64,000 bases of DNA, taken from Variovorax paradoxus (lineage in GTDB: Bacteria > Pseudomonadota > Gammaproteobacteria > Burkholderiales > Burkholderiaceae_C). Below, in pieces: positions 1-9,456 of the stretch. Made by a program: the position numbers and the translations under genes. The stretch is taken from NCBI RefSeq assembly GCF_000834655.1, contig NZ_JXQQ01000028.1, positions 1-64,000 of the forward strand, read 5' to 3'. The first letter of the stretch is position 1, and each line of letters begins with the position of its first letter. The notes under the pieces are model-generated. The model was not told the origin of the DNA. It saw only the letters and a program-made list of their open reading frames with translations, and searched no databases.

Positions 1-53
1 GGCGGCACTTGCAAGCGCAAGGCTTCATCAACGGCCGCTTGCCCCCACCCCGG

Positions 54-79
54 CCCTCCCCCAAAGGGGGAGGGAGAAA
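54..79 (-). terminator. Hairpin after urtA
   Basis: A perfect 9-bp inverted repeat (CCCTCCCCC, loop AAA, GGGGGAGGG) lies at 54-74, about 15 bp past the urtA stop. There is no clear T-run on the minus strand, so it may work as a weak terminator or an mRNA-stabilising hairpin rather than a classic intrinsic terminator. It could also be one copy of a dispersed repeat, which cannot be judged from one copy. Confidence 0.45.
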
Positions 80-88
80 CGCAAAGGC

Positions 89-1363
89 TTACTGGTAGCC
101 CTTGGGAAACGGATCCGGCTTGATCAACTCGGCCGACTCCGCCACCACCTTGAACGTCCCATCCAGCTGCCCCTGCCCGATGCGCGCCTTGCTCCACAGG
201 TGGTGGTTCGCATCCAGCTTCACGTAGCCCTCGGGCGCCGTCTTCAGTTCGATGCCGGGCGATCCGGCAACCACCTTGTCCACGTCGAAGCTGCCCGCTT
301 TCTCGACAGCAGCCTTCCACAGCCAAGGACCGAGGTAGCCCGCCTGCGTCACGTCGCCGATCACCGCGTCCTTGCCGTACTTGGCCTTGAACGCCGCCAC
401 GAACTTCTTGTTGTTCTCGTTGTCGAGCGACTGGAAGTACTTCATCGACGAATAGAAGCCCGCGAAGTTCTCGCCGCCCACGCCGGTCATCTCGTCCTCG
501 GTCACGGCCAGCGTCAGCAGGAACTGCTTGTCGCCGGTGATGCCCGCGGCCTTGAGCTGCTTGTAGAAGGCGACGTTCGAGCCGCCCACCACCGCCGCGA
601 AGATGCAGTCGGGCTTGGCCACCTTGATCTTGTTGATCAGCGAGTTGAAGTTGGTGTGGCCCAGCGGGTAGTACTCCTCGCCCTTGACCGAACCCTTCTG
701 GAAGTTCTCGATGTGCTTGCGCGCGATCTTCATCGAGGTGCGCGGCCAGATGTAGTCGGAGCCGACCAGGAAGAAGGTCTTGGCCTTCTTCTCCTTGGCA
801 CCCCAGTCGAGGCCCCAGATGATCTGCTGCGTGGCCTCCTGCCCGGTGTAGATCACGTTCTTGCTCTGCTCCAGGCCTTCGTAGAAGGTGGGGTAGTACA
901 GGAGGCCGTTCTCCTTCTCGAACACCGGCAGCACCGCCTTGCGCGAGGCGCTGGTCCAGCAGCCGAAGACCGCGGCGCAGTGGTCGTTGACCAGGAGCTT
1001 CTTCGACTTCTCGGCGAAGGTCGGCCAGTCGGAGGCGCCGTCTTCCTTGATGACCTTGATCTTGCGGCCCAGCACGCCGCCCATGGCGTTGATCTGGTCG
1101 ATGGCCAGCTGCTCGGCCTGGATGGAGCCGGTCTCCGAGATGGCCATGGTGCCGGTGGACGAATGCAGTTGTCCCACCGTGACTTCGGTGTCGGTCACCG
1201 CGAGCTTGGTGGTGTTGACCTTGGCGGTGGGAAATTGCGACTGGCCGAAGCTCAGGCCGCTCAAGCCCATCACGGGCAAGGCGGCGGCGCCCTGCAGCAG
1301 GCGGCGGCGGCGCAGGGCCATGGCGTCGAGGGCATCGAAGGAAGGATCGGAATCACGCGACAT
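89..1363 (-). CDS. urtA: Urea ABC transporter substrate-binding protein UrtA
   Basis: Periplasmic receptor of the high-affinity urea ABC importer (UrtABCDE). The 424-residue protein has a twin-arginine-type signal (RRRRLLQGAAALP near residue 17), then the type I periplasmic binding fold (Peripla_BP_6-like) in which family features such as CWTSASRKAVLP, YYPTFYEG and GSDYIWPRT are visible. I chose the ATG at 1363 because GGAG lies 6 bases upstream and the signal peptide follows directly; a longer reading frame to 1417 adds only implausible residues. The remaining urt genes would lie to the left, outside the window. It is divergent from the NCS1-kinase gene, which suggests that this sensor controls nitrogen or ureide uptake. 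That link is inference. Confidence 0.93.
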   Translation of the reverse strand: MSRDSDPSFDALDAMALRRRRLLQGAAALPVMGLSGLSFGQSQFPTAKVNTTKLAVTDTEVTVGQLHSSTGTMAISETGSIQAEQLAIDQINAMGGVLGRKIKVIKEDGASDWPTFAEKSKKLLVNDHCAAVFGCWTSASRKAVLPVFEKENGLLYYPTFYEGLEQSKNVIYTGQEATQQIIWGLDWGAKEKKAKTFFLVGSDYIWPRTSMKIARKHIENFQKGSVKGEEYYPLGHTNFNSLINKIKVAKPDCIFAAVVGGSNVAFYKQLKAAGITGDKQFLLTLAVTEDEMTGVGGENFAGFYSSMKYFQSLDNENNKKFVAAFKAKYGKDAVIGDVTQAGYLGPWLWKAAVEKAGSFDVDKVVAGSPGIELKTAPEGYVKLDANHHLWSKARIGQGQLDGTFKVVAESAELIKPDPFPKGYQ

Positions 1364-1615
1364 CAGGAACTCCAGGCAGGTTGAAAAACGAGTGGGCCGC
1401 GCACCATCGCAGTGCATCGGACGGTGCCCCGAGCACCATGGCTGGTACTTTAGAAATCACTCGCGCCGAAGCGAATACGTCATTCAACGTAGCGGCGCCG
1501 ACCCGCCCTGCCCGCAGACTCCCGAGCCAGACATCGGTGGCCCGCCGGTGGCAAGCGGCACAGGGAGCGCTTCTTGCTGTACCTGCCCATGCCACCGCCG
1601 CCGCGAGAACCCGCC

Positions 1616-4600
1616 ATGACATCCGTCTCCGGACAGAAGATCTTTCGCATCCGCCGCGACTACAACGCCTGGGTCGCGAACGAGACGCTGGAGGACTACG
1701 CGCTGCGCTACACGCCGCGCAGCTTTCGCAAGTGGTCGGAGTTCCGCGTGGCCAATGCGGCGTTCGGCGCCACCTCGTTCCTGGCGCTTGAAGCCATCGG
1801 CGGGGCCATCGCGCTGAGCTACGGTTTCTCGAACGCGCTGTGGGCCATCCTGGTGGTGGGGCTCATCACTTTCCTCACCGGCCTGCCGATCTCGTACTAC
1901 GCGGCGCGGCACGGCGTGGACATGGACCTGCTCACCCGCGGCGCGGGCTTCGGCTACCTCGGCTCCACCCTCACCTCGCTGATCTACGCGAGCTTCACCT
2001 TCATCTTCTTCGCGCTGGAGGCCGCCATCCTCGCGCTGGCGCTGCAGATGTACCTGGACTGGCCTCTGTGGCTGCTGTACCTGGTGTCGTCCATCGTGAT
2101 CATTCCGCTGGTGGCGCGCGGCATCACGCTCATCTCGGGGCTGCAGCTGTGGACGCAGCCGATCTGGATCGTGCTGTTCGTCTGTCCCTTCGTCGCGGTG
2201 ATGGTGAAGAAGCCCGAGCTCTACGCCGACTTCACCGGTCTCGTGGGCCGCACCTCCGACAGCAGCGGCTTCGATCCGCTGATGTTCGGCGCGGCAGCCA
2301 CCGTGGCCTTCTCGCTGGTGGTGCAGATCGGCGAGCAGGTCGACTACCTGCGCTTCCTGCCCGAGAAGACCGCCGCCAACCGCGGCCGCTGGTGGACCGC
2401 GGTGCTGGTCGCGGGCCCGGGCTGGATCGTGCCGGGCTTGCTCAAGATGATGGGCGGCGCCTTCCTCGCGTTCCTCGCGCTGCAGCACGAGATACCGGCC
2501 GCGCATGCGATCGAGCCGACGCAGATGTACCTCACGGGCTTTTCGTACGTGCTGCGCGACCCGGCATGGATTCTCGGCGTCACGGTGCTGTTCGTCGTGG
2601 TGTCGCAGATGAAGATCAACCTCACCAACGCCTATGCGGGATCGCTCGCATGGTCGAACTTCTTCGCGCGGCTCACGCACAGCCACCCGGGGCGCGTGGT
2701 GTGGCTGGTGTTCAACGTGGTCATCGCGATCCTGCTGATGGCGCTGGGCGTGTTCGCCGCGCTGGAGCATGTGCTGGGCTTCTACAGCAACATCGCCATC
2801 GCCTGGGTCGGCGCGCTGGTGGCCGACCTGGTCATCAACAAGCCGCTGGGCCTGAGCCCGAAGACCATCGAATTCAAGCGGGCGCACCTGTACGACATCA
2901 ACCCCGTGGGCCTTGTCGCGATGCTGGTGGCCGCGGCGCTCGCGATGCTGGCGTACTCGGGCGCGCTCGGCCAGTGGGCCAAGGCGTTCTCGCCCTTCAT
3001 CGCACTGGCCACCGCAATGGCCGTGTCTCCGCTGCTGGCCTGGAAGACGCGCGGCCGCTACTACCTCGCACGTACCGACATCGACCGCTGGGCGCCCGGC
3101 CAGAGCGTGAAATGCTCGGTGTGCGACAACAGCTTCGAGTCGGAAGACATGGCGCACTGCCCCGCCTACAGCGCGCCGATCTGCTCGCTGTGCTGCACGC
3201 TCGAATCGCGTTGCCACGACCGCTGCAAGACCGACTCGCGCGCCGCCGAGCAGATGAGCGGCTGGCTGCAGGCGCTGCTGCCGCCGGCGCTGTCGGCGCG
3301 GCTCAACTTCCGCGTGGCGCATTACCTGCTGATCGCCACTTCGTTGATCGCGCTGCTGGCCACGGTGGTCGGCGTGGTCTATGCGCAGGAGGCCATCGCG
3401 GGCACCAGCGATCCGACGCTCTCCACGGCCTTTCTGAAAGTGTTCGCGCTCCTTTCCGTGGTGGCAGCGGTGGCCGCATGGTGGGTGGTGCTGGGCAGCG
3501 AGAGCCGGCAGATGGCGCAGGAGGAATCGAACCGCCACAACAACCTGCTCGCACTGGAGATCGAAGCCCACCGCCGCACCGATGCCGCGCTGCAGACCGC
3601 CAAGGAAGCCGCAGAGGCCGCCAACCAGGCCAAGACACGCTACGTCGCGGGCATGACGCACGAGCTGCGCACGCCGCTCAACAGCATCCTGGGCTACTCG
3701 CAGATCCTGCTCAAGGGCGATGCCGCCGCCCCTCCGCGCGAGGCCGTGCAGACCATCCACCGCAGCGGCGAACACATGCTCGGGCTGATCGATGGCCTCC
3801 TCGACCTCGCGCGCATCGAGGCCGGACGCCTGCAGCTGGAGCCGGCGCCGCTCGCACTGCCCGCCTTTCTCGACCAGCTGGTGCACATGGTGCGGCCGCA
3901 GGCGGAGAACAAGGGCCTGGCCTTCGTCTACACGCACGCGGGGGAGTTGCCAGCCTGGGTGCATGCCGATGCGAAGTGGCTGCGGCAGATCCTCATCAAC
4001 CTGCTGACGAACGCGGTGCGCTTCACCGACAGCGGCACCGTCACGCTGCATGTCGATGCGCGGCGCGAGGTGCTGCGCTTCGACGTGGTCGACACCGGCA
4101 TCGGCGTCGCGCCGCAAGACCACCTGCGCATCTTCGAGCCCTTCGAGCGCGGGGCTGCGGGGCGCCGGCGCGGCGAGCCGGGCACGGGGCTGGGCCTCAC
4201 GATCACCGCCCTGCTCACCTCGCTGATGGGCGGCGAACTGGTGATGGCTCACACCTCGCCCGCCGGCAGCACCTTCAGCGTGCGCGTGTACCTGCGCGAG
4301 GTGGCCGACCCCGGCCCGCAAGCCAGGGGCGGCGCCTTGCGGCAGCCGGTGTCGGGCTACATCGGCGCACGTCGCACGCTGCTCGTGGTGGACGACCAGC
4401 CCGTGCAGCGCCAGATGCTCGCAGGCATGCTGATGCCGCTGGGCTTCGAGGTGCGCGAGGCCGCGAGCGGCACCGAGTGCCTCGACAGCCTGCGCGAAGA
4501 GCTGCCCTCGGCCATCCTGCTCGATCTCACGATGGACGACATGGACGGCTGGCAGACCGCCACCTCGGTGCGCGCGTCGGGCTTCGAGAGCATTCCGATC

Positions 4601-5023
4601 ATCATCGTCTCGGCCAACATGTTCGAGAACCAGACCGAGCGCCTGCGCGCCGCGGGCTGCCAGGCCTTCGTCGGCAAGCCGGTGATCGAGTCGGAACTCA
4701 TCGCCACGCTGGAGCGGCACCTGGGCCTCGAATGGCTGCTGGCCAGTGACGCGATGCCGCCCGCGGGCGAGGAAGAGATTGCGATGCGCCCGCCGCAGCT
4801 CGTGCTCTCTGAAGACGACCGCGCCGAACTCATGCGCCTCGTGCAGATGGGCCACGTGCGCGGCCTGCAGACCGCGCTCGACAGGCTCACCGCCGCATCG
4901 CCCGCGGCGGCGGCCACCTGCACGTGGCTGCGCGGCATGGTCACGCGCTTCGACCTGGACAACCTCCGCAACGCACTGGCAGAAGATGCAGACACTCCCC
5001 TCGGCCCCGTCCTTTCGTCCTGA
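1616..5023 (+). CDS. NCS1 transporter-histidine kinase-receiver fusion protein
   Basis: A membrane sensor of 1135 residues. Residues 1-490 form a multi-helix transporter of the NCS1 type (cytosine, purine, allantoin or hydantoin permeases), starting with the family-like YNAWVANETLEDYALRYTP. Next come eight cysteines (500, 503, 515, 523, 526, 527, 533, 537) spaced like a zinc-binding module, then two further membrane helices (about 562-590 and 603-625), a coiled linker, a HisKA domain with His682 in MTHELRTPLN, a HATPase domain (DTGIGVAP, GTGLGLTI) and a receiver with Asp970. The ATG at 1616 gives the family-like N-terminus. An upstream TTG at 1574 has a better ribosome site (GGGAG, 6-base spacer) and would add 14 residues. 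The next gene overlaps its end, so the two form a signalling pair. The ligand is probably a nitrogen compound (inference from the fold and from divergent urtA). Confidence 0.88.
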   Translation: MTSVSGQKIFRIRRDYNAWVANETLEDYALRYTPRSFRKWSEFRVANAAFGATSFLALEAIGGAIALSYGFSNALWAILVVGLITFLTGLPISYYAARHGVDMDLLTRGAGFGYLGSTLTSLIYASFTFIFFALEAAILALALQMYLDWPLWLLYLVSSIVIIPLVARGITLISGLQLWTQPIWIVLFVCPFVAVMVKKPELYADFTGLVGRTSDSSGFDPLMFGAAATVAFSLVVQIGEQVDYLRFLPEKTAANRGRWWTAVLVAGPGWIVPGLLKMMGGAFLAFLALQHEIPAAHAIEPTQMYLTGFSYVLRDPAWILGVTVLFVVVSQMKINLTNAYAGSLAWSNFFARLTHSHPGRVVWLVFNVVIAILLMALGVFAALEHVLGFYSNIAIAWVGALVADLVINKPLGLSPKTIEFKRAHLYDINPVGLVAMLVAAALAMLAYSGALGQWAKAFSPFIALATAMAVSPLLAWKTRGRYYLARTDIDRWAPGQSVKCSVCDNSFESEDMAHCPAYSAPICSLCCTLESRCHDRCKTDSRAAEQMSGWLQALLPPALSARLNFRVAHYLLIATSLIALLATVVGVVYAQEAIAGTSDPTLSTAFLKVFALLSVVAAVAAWWVVLGSESRQMAQEESNRHNNLLALEIEAHRRTDAALQTAKEAAEAANQAKTRYVAGMTHELRTPLNSILGYSQILLKGDAAAPPREAVQTIHRSGEHMLGLIDGLLDLARIEAGRLQLEPAPLALPAFLDQLVHMVRPQAENKGLAFVYTHAGELPAWVHADAKWLRQILINLLTNAVRFTDSGTVTLHVDARREVLRFDVVDTGIGVAPQDHLRIFEPFERGAAGRRRGEPGTGLGLTITALLTSLMGGELVMAHTSPAGSTFSVRVYLREVADPGPQARGGALRQPVSGYIGARRTLLVVDDQPVQRQMLAGMLMPLGFEVREAASGTECLDSLREELPSAILLDLTMDDMDGWQTATSVRASGFESIPIIIVSANMFENQTERLRAAGCQAFVGKPVIESELIATLERHLGLEWLLASDAMPPAGEEEIAMRPPQLVLSEDDRAELMRLVQMGHVRGLQTALDRLTAASPAAAATCTWLRGMVTRFDLDNLRNALAEDADTPLGPVLSS

Positions 5024-5906
5024 ATCCGAACGCCCCGTGGTGCTGGTGGTGGACGACGCCCCCAGCAGCCTGGGCATGCTGTGCGACACGCTGGAGGCCA
5101 GCGGCTACACCGTGCTCGTGGCGGCCGACGGCGAGGCGGCGCTGCAGCGGCTCGAACTGGTGGTGCCCGATGCCATCCTGCTGGACGGCCTGATGCCCGG
5201 CCTCTCGGGCTTCGAGACCTGCCGCCGCATCAAGGCCAACCCGGCGCTCGCGCACATTCCGGTGCTGTTCATGACGGGACTGTCGGAAACCGCGCACGTG
5301 GTCGAAGGCTTCGAGTGCGGCGGCGTCGACTACGTGGTCAAGCCCATCCGCGCGCAGGAGGTGCTGGCGCGGCTGCACACGCATGCGCGCAACGCCCGCA
5401 TCACCCGCATGGCGCGCGATGCGGTCGACGTGGCCGGCATGGGCGTGGTGTTCGTCGACACGCGCGGGCGCATCGCGTGGCGCTCGCCGCAGGCTGCACT
5501 GTGGCTGCATGCGCTCGAAGACCCGGTGTCGCCGGGACTGCTGCCGCAGTCGCTGGAGGCAGCGCTCGTGGCGGGCGCGGCGATTGCCGTCGGCACGGCG
5601 ACGGGCATGCGCCTCTCGGTGCGCAACCTGGGCGCGGCGGCCCTCGGCGAGACGATGCTGCTGTTCGCGATGCAGCGCGACGGCGCGATGGGTACCTCGT
5701 CCGCGCGGCTCGCCGAGGCGGCCCTCACGCCGCGCGAGACCGAGGTGCTGTCTTGGCTCGCCAAGGGCAAGACCAACCGCGACATCGGAGAGATCCTGGG
5801 CACCAGCCCGCGCACGGTGAACAAGCACCTGGAGCACATCTTCGAGAAGCTGGGCGTGGAGACGCGCGCGGCCGCGGCGGCACTGGCGAGCGGGCAACTG
5901 GCCTGA
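4986..5906 (+). CDS. Response regulator, REC-PAS-LuxR
   Basis: Partner of the preceding sensor kinase, overlapping its last 38 bases, so translation is probably coupled. The 306-residue protein has a receiver domain at 15-135 (acidic pocket VVDDA, phospho-acceptor Asp67 in AILLDGLMPG, conserved Lys in VVKPI), a short PAS-like segment at about 145-235 (GMGVVFVDTRGRIAWRS) and a LuxR-type helix-turn-helix at about 245-298 (LTPRETEVLSWLAKGKTNRDI). It should bind DNA as the output of the NCS1-kinase phosphorelay. The urt operon next door is the obvious candidate target, but no binding site could be identified by eye. Confidence 0.87.
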   Translation: MQTLPSAPSFRPESERPVVLVVDDAPSSLGMLCDTLEASGYTVLVAADGEAALQRLELVVPDAILLDGLMPGLSGFETCRRIKANPALAHIPVLFMTGLSETAHVVEGFECGGVDYVVKPIRAQEVLARLHTHARNARITRMARDAVDVAGMGVVFVDTRGRIAWRSPQAALWLHALEDPVSPGLLPQSLEAALVAGAAIAVGTATGMRLSVRNLGAAALGETMLLFAMQRDGAMGTSSARLAEAALTPRETEVLSWLAKGKTNRDIGEILGTSPRTVNKHLEHIFEKLGVETRAAAAALASGQLA

Positions 5907-5991
5907 GGGGTAGGTACCCACCCCCCGGGTTTTCCGGCCATTGAATGCACGGCCATTGATCTGCAGAATGACCACGTCAACGGAGAAACCA

Positions 5992-6759
5992 ATGCGCTCG
6001 AACCTGCTGCCCTTCTCTTCGCGCGAAAGCGCCTACCAGCACAAGTTTCTGAACAACACCGACGAGAACCTCTTCATGGGCTCGTTCGAGAGCTTCGCTG
6101 CGGCCGAGGCCGGCGCTCCGCCTTCCAAGGCCGTGGGCTACGACCACGCCGAGGCCGCCAACCTCTACAGCCCGCAGATCTATTTCTACGACTACCCCGG
6201 ACTCTTCTGGCTCGGGCGCTCGATCGACGCGGGCCTCACGCGCATCTTCGACCTGGGCGGCCACATCGGCATCAAGTACTACGCGTTCCGCCGCGTGCTG
6301 ACCTATCCCGACAGCCTGCGCTGGACGGTGTGCGACGTGCCCAGCGTGATCGAGAACGGCCGCGCCGTCGCCGAGCAGCGCGAGGTGACCGCACAGCTCG
6401 CCTTCACCACCGACTACCGCGAAGCCAGCGGCTGCGACGTGCTGTATGCCTCGGGCAGCCTGCAGTACTTGCCGGTGCGCATCGACGAGATCCTGTCGTC
6501 GCTGGCCGTGAAGCCACGGCGCATCGTCCTGAACACGACGGCTGTTCACCCCGAGCGCACGATCTACACGCTCAACAGCATCGGCGTGGCGGTGTGCCCC
6601 TACCGCATCGAGCACCACGACGGCCTGCTCCAGACGCTCACGCGCTCGGGCTACCGCAAGCGCGACGTGTGGCGCAATGAGGGCAAGCCGATCGAAGTGC
6701 CGTTCGTGGATGGCGGGGACCTGCCCTACTACGCGGGCTGCTGTTTCGATCTGGCCTGA
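5992..6759 (+). CDS. Putative methyltransferase, TIGR04325-like
   Basis: A soluble 255-residue protein with a Rossmann-type SAM-binding start (FDLGGHIGIKYYAF, about residues 76-90), then CDVPSV and YASGSLQYLP segments typical of the uncharacterised TIGR04325 methyltransferase family. The ATG at 5992 is preceded by GGAG with a 6-base spacer, which decides the start over in-frame ATGs at 5968 and further upstream. The substrate is unknown; related proteins occur near polysaccharide or aminotransferase genes, but nothing of that sort lies here. It follows the response regulator by 85 bp and might share its transcript. Confidence 0.72.
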   Translation: MRSNLLPFSSRESAYQHKFLNNTDENLFMGSFESFAAAEAGAPPSKAVGYDHAEAANLYSPQIYFYDYPGLFWLGRSIDAGLTRIFDLGGHIGIKYYAFRRVLTYPDSLRWTVCDVPSVIENGRAVAEQREVTAQLAFTTDYREASGCDVLYASGSLQYLPVRIDEILSSLAVKPRRIVLNTTAVHPERTIYTLNSIGVAVCPYRIEHHDGLLQTLTRSGYRKRDVWRNEGKPIEVPFVDGGDLPYYAGCCFDLA

Positions 6760-6798
6760 GGCGCATCAGCAGCCGGGGGACGAGCCTCTGCACTCCTG

Positions 6799-6828
6799 AA
6801 GCCGGGTCGGTACACTGCCCCGGCTTTT
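6799..6828 (+). terminator. Intrinsic terminator after the methyltransferase gene
   Basis: AAGCCGGG at 6799-6806 pairs with CCCGGCTT at 6819-6826 around a 12-base loop, followed by a short T-run. It sits between the methyltransferase stop and the peptidase ribosome site, so the peptidase likely has its own promoter. The hairpin is only about 20 bp before the next start codon, so the peptidase promoter may overlap it. Confidence 0.5.
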
Positions 6829-6848
6829 CATATTCAGGGGAGTGAGCA

Positions 6849-8891
6849 ATGTTCGTCGCCTTCAGGCGTCTTTCGCGTGGCCTCGCCGCCATCTTGGCCA
6901 TGGGCTTGGGCCCAGGCTTCGCGGCCGAAACGCCCGACGCGCCCCACGCGCTGTCGCAGCCCGCACCAATACCCCTTCGAGCTTTTGCCGAATTACCCGC
7001 AGTCCAGATGCTGCGGATGTCGCCCGACGGCCGCGGCGCGGCCATGGTCCAGAACATGGACGGCCAGAGTTATGTGGTCGTGAGCGGTTTCGGCAACAAG
7101 CCCAAGGTCCTGCTGCACACGGACAACGACAAATACGTCTTTTCGTCGCTGCGCTGGGCCGGCAACCAGCGCCTGCTGGTCGGCACCTACTTTCTGGACC
7201 ATCGCCGCGGCGTGGCCACGGGCGAGACCCGACTGATCGCTGTTGATCGCGACGGCGGCAACATGAAGGCGGATCTTTTCGGCACCTTGCAGGGCAACAG
7301 CATCTTCGAGCAGCGGCGGCACACACCGCAGTACCAGGACCGCATCGTGGGCGGTTCGCGCGACGAACCGGAGACCGTACTCATCGCCTTCGATTCCCAA
7401 TCGCCCGGACATCCCGACGTCTATCGCCTCGACGTGCGCACAGGACGATCGCGCCTACTGCAACGCAATCTCGGTGGCATCCGCAACTGGATGGCCGACA
7501 CCCAGGGGGTGGTGCGACTGGGTAGCGGCGCGACCCGCACGACTTTGCGCGTAATGGTAAAGCCGCCGGAAATCCAGGGGCGCTCGTCCGAATGGGTGGC
7601 GCTTGCCACATACGACGGAACGGATGCCGCGGAGGCCCGCCGCCAGGCGCTCACGCCGCTGGGTTTCGATGCCGACCCTCGCTTCCTCTACGCTCTCGCA
7701 CCCGTCGATGGCCGCGATGCGCTCGTGCGCATCGACCTGCACGACCCTGCGTTCACGCGCCAGACACTGCTGGCCGACGCTCGTTTCGACGTGCGAGGCA
7801 ATCTGCTCCGAGACCCGGTGACGCAGCGTGTCGTCGGTATCGAATACCACACCGACGCCCCCCGCGTGCTGTATTGGGACGACACGGCCCGGCAACGACA
7901 AGAAGCGCTGGATCGCGCGTTCCCCCAGCGCAGCAACTTCATAGTGAACGACGATGAAGCGGGACGCAGCAGCGTAGTGCTGTCCGTCCAGGGTTCGCGG
8001 CCGCCGCGCTATTTCACGATGGATTGGACGAGCGGCAAGCTGGGGCTCATCAGTGACACGCATCCCGCACTCGAGAAGCAGGCGCTGGCGACGCCCAAGC
8101 GCGTCGCGCTGCGCAGCCGCGACGGCCTTCCCCTGGAGGGCTATCTCACGCTGCCGCCGGCACGCGAGGCCGAAGCGCTCGCGGCTGCGGCGCCACGCCC
8201 TCTGCCCACCATCCTGCTGCCGCACGGTGGCCCGGCCGCGGCCAACACTGGCAGCTACGATTACTGGGCGCAATTCTTCGCCAGCCGCGGCTGGGCCGTG
8301 CTGCAGATCAACTTCCGCGGATCGATCGGATACGGGCAGGATTTTCGCGACGCCGGCCGCCGCCGCTGGGGCCTGGAGATGCAGGACGATCTCGCGGACG
8401 GCTTACGCTGGATGATCGGCCAGGGCATCGCCGACCCGCAGCGTGCCTGTATCGCAGGCGGCAGCTATGGCGGATACGCAGCGCTGATGGGCGCGGTGAA
8501 GGATCCCACGCTCTATCGCTGCGCCATCAGCGTCGCCGGCCCCTCGGATCTTCGCGACCTGCTGAGCCATTCGCAAAACTACATGGGCTACCAACTGGGT
8601 GCCGAAGCCGAGATCGGCACCTGGTGGGGCGACCGCGAAAAGCTGCGCCAGACCTCGCCCGCCCTGCGTGCGAGCGAGATTCGCGTACCGGTGCTGTTGA
8701 TCCATGGCGCCAACGACCTCCTCGTCCCGGTAGAGCAATCGCGCGACATGGCCGAAGCGCTCAGGAAAGCGAACCACGCCGATGCGCGCTACGTCGAGTT
8801 GCCGCTGGGCGATCATTGGATGAGCCGCGAAGACGACCGCGTGCGGGTGTTGACCGAGATGGAGCAGTTCCTGCGAAAGAACCTGGAATAG
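6849..8891 (+). CDS. S9 family prolyl oligopeptidase-type serine peptidase
   Basis: An exported 680-residue peptidase. It has a signal peptide (residues 1-25, ending near GFAAE), a long beta-propeller-like region, and a C-terminal alpha/beta-hydrolase catalytic domain. The triad is visible: Ser539 in GGSYGGYAALMG, Asp623 in HGANDLLVP and His656 in GDHWMS, in the spacing of dipeptidyl/acyl-aminoacyl peptidases. ATG 6849 has GGGGAGTG just upstream. It probably trims peptides in the periplasm; the exact specificity (dipeptidyl- or acylaminoacyl-peptidase) cannot be told. It converges with the VOC gene on the other strand. Confidence 0.88.
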   Translation: MFVAFRRLSRGLAAILAMGLGPGFAAETPDAPHALSQPAPIPLRAFAELPAVQMLRMSPDGRGAAMVQNMDGQSYVVVSGFGNKPKVLLHTDNDKYVFSSLRWAGNQRLLVGTYFLDHRRGVATGETRLIAVDRDGGNMKADLFGTLQGNSIFEQRRHTPQYQDRIVGGSRDEPETVLIAFDSQSPGHPDVYRLDVRTGRSRLLQRNLGGIRNWMADTQGVVRLGSGATRTTLRVMVKPPEIQGRSSEWVALATYDGTDAAEARRQALTPLGFDADPRFLYALAPVDGRDALVRIDLHDPAFTRQTLLADARFDVRGNLLRDPVTQRVVGIEYHTDAPRVLYWDDTARQRQEALDRAFPQRSNFIVNDDEAGRSSVVLSVQGSRPPRYFTMDWTSGKLGLISDTHPALEKQALATPKRVALRSRDGLPLEGYLTLPPAREAEALAAAAPRPLPTILLPHGGPAAANTGSYDYWAQFFASRGWAVLQINFRGSIGYGQDFRDAGRRRWGLEMQDDLADGLRWMIGQGIADPQRACIAGGSYGGYAALMGAVKDPTLYRCAISVAGPSDLRDLLSHSQNYMGYQLGAEAEIGTWWGDREKLRQTSPALRASEIRVPVLLIHGANDLLVPVEQSRDMAEALRKANHADARYVELPLGDHWMSREDDRVRVLTEMEQFLRKNLE

Positions 8892-8915
8892 GCAAGGCCG
8901 AGAGGACGACCCGCC

Positions 8916-9347
8916 TCAGACCGCGAACAACGAATCCAGGTTCGCGAACGACTTCATCTCGATGGCATTGCCCGAGGGGTCGAGGAAGAACATCGTCGCC
9001 TGCTCGCCCGGCTCGCCCTTGAAGCGGATGTAGGGCTCGATCACGAACTTCGTCTGGCGTGCGACGAGCTTGTCGGCCAGGGCCTGCCATTTGTCCATCG
9101 GAAGAATCGCGCCGAAGTGGCGCACGGGCACGTCGTGCCCGTCCACTGCGCTCGAAGCCTTGTGGCCACATTCGTCGGGCGCAAGGTGGGCCACGATCTG
9201 GTGACCGTAGAAATCGAAATCGACCCACTGGGGCGCGCTGCGGCCCTCGGGGCATCCGAGCAGCTCGCCATAGAACGCGCGAGCTTCGGCGATGTCGCGC
9301 ACGGGGAATGCGAGGTGGAATGGAATCCGGGTTTCCTGGGTGCTCAT
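8916..9347 (-). CDS. VOC (glyoxalase/dioxygenase superfamily) protein
   Basis: A 143-residue single-domain-size protein of the vicinal oxygen chelate fold, with the family opening [22 protein letters not shown] and the end [18 protein letters not shown] putative metal site would use His11, a mid-protein His (VRHFGAI) and the Glu of NAIEMK. Function unknown; VOC proteins include glyoxalases, extradiol enzymes and resistance proteins. ATG 9347 begins the conserved domain directly. It is divergent from the LysR regulator, the usual layout of a regulator and its single target. Confidence 0.8.
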   Translation of the reverse strand: MSTQETRIPFHLAFPVRDIAEARAFYGELLGCPEGRSAPQWVDFDFYGHQIVAHLAPDECGHKASSAVDGHDVPVRHFGAILPMDKWQALADKLVARQTKFVIEPYIRFKGEPGEQATMFFLDPSGNAIEMKSFANLDSLFAV

Positions 9348-9400
9348 GGGCGTCGTGGGGTTGAGAGATCTGATTGCCCGAACTCTAAGCAATCGGCCAC

Positions 9401-9418
9401 ATAACCGAAAACGATATA
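9401..9418. promoter_or_regulatory. Candidate LysR box (T-N11-A)
   Basis: In the 109-bp gap between the divergent VOC and LysR genes there is an AT-rich imperfect dyad, ATA near 9401 and TAT near 9415, which contains a T-N11-A arrangement (T9402, A9414). This matches the general LysR-type recognition pattern and stands out from the GC-rich surroundings. Such short motifs occur by chance, so it is only a candidate. Confidence 0.35.
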
Positions 9419-9456
9419 TTTCTTCCCTGAGCCCCAATAAATTCGATGATTCGCCC

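Noticed and set aside
1364..1615. A short protein frame in the urtA/NCS1-kinase gap
   Set aside because: Frames here merely extend the neighbouring genes or overlap them; the gap more likely holds two divergent promoters.
1484..5089. A 1201-codon open frame on the minus strand opposite the NCS1-kinase gene
   Set aside because: Arg/His/Gln-rich shadow of a high-GC coding region; no domain, and the plus frame is clearly the gene.
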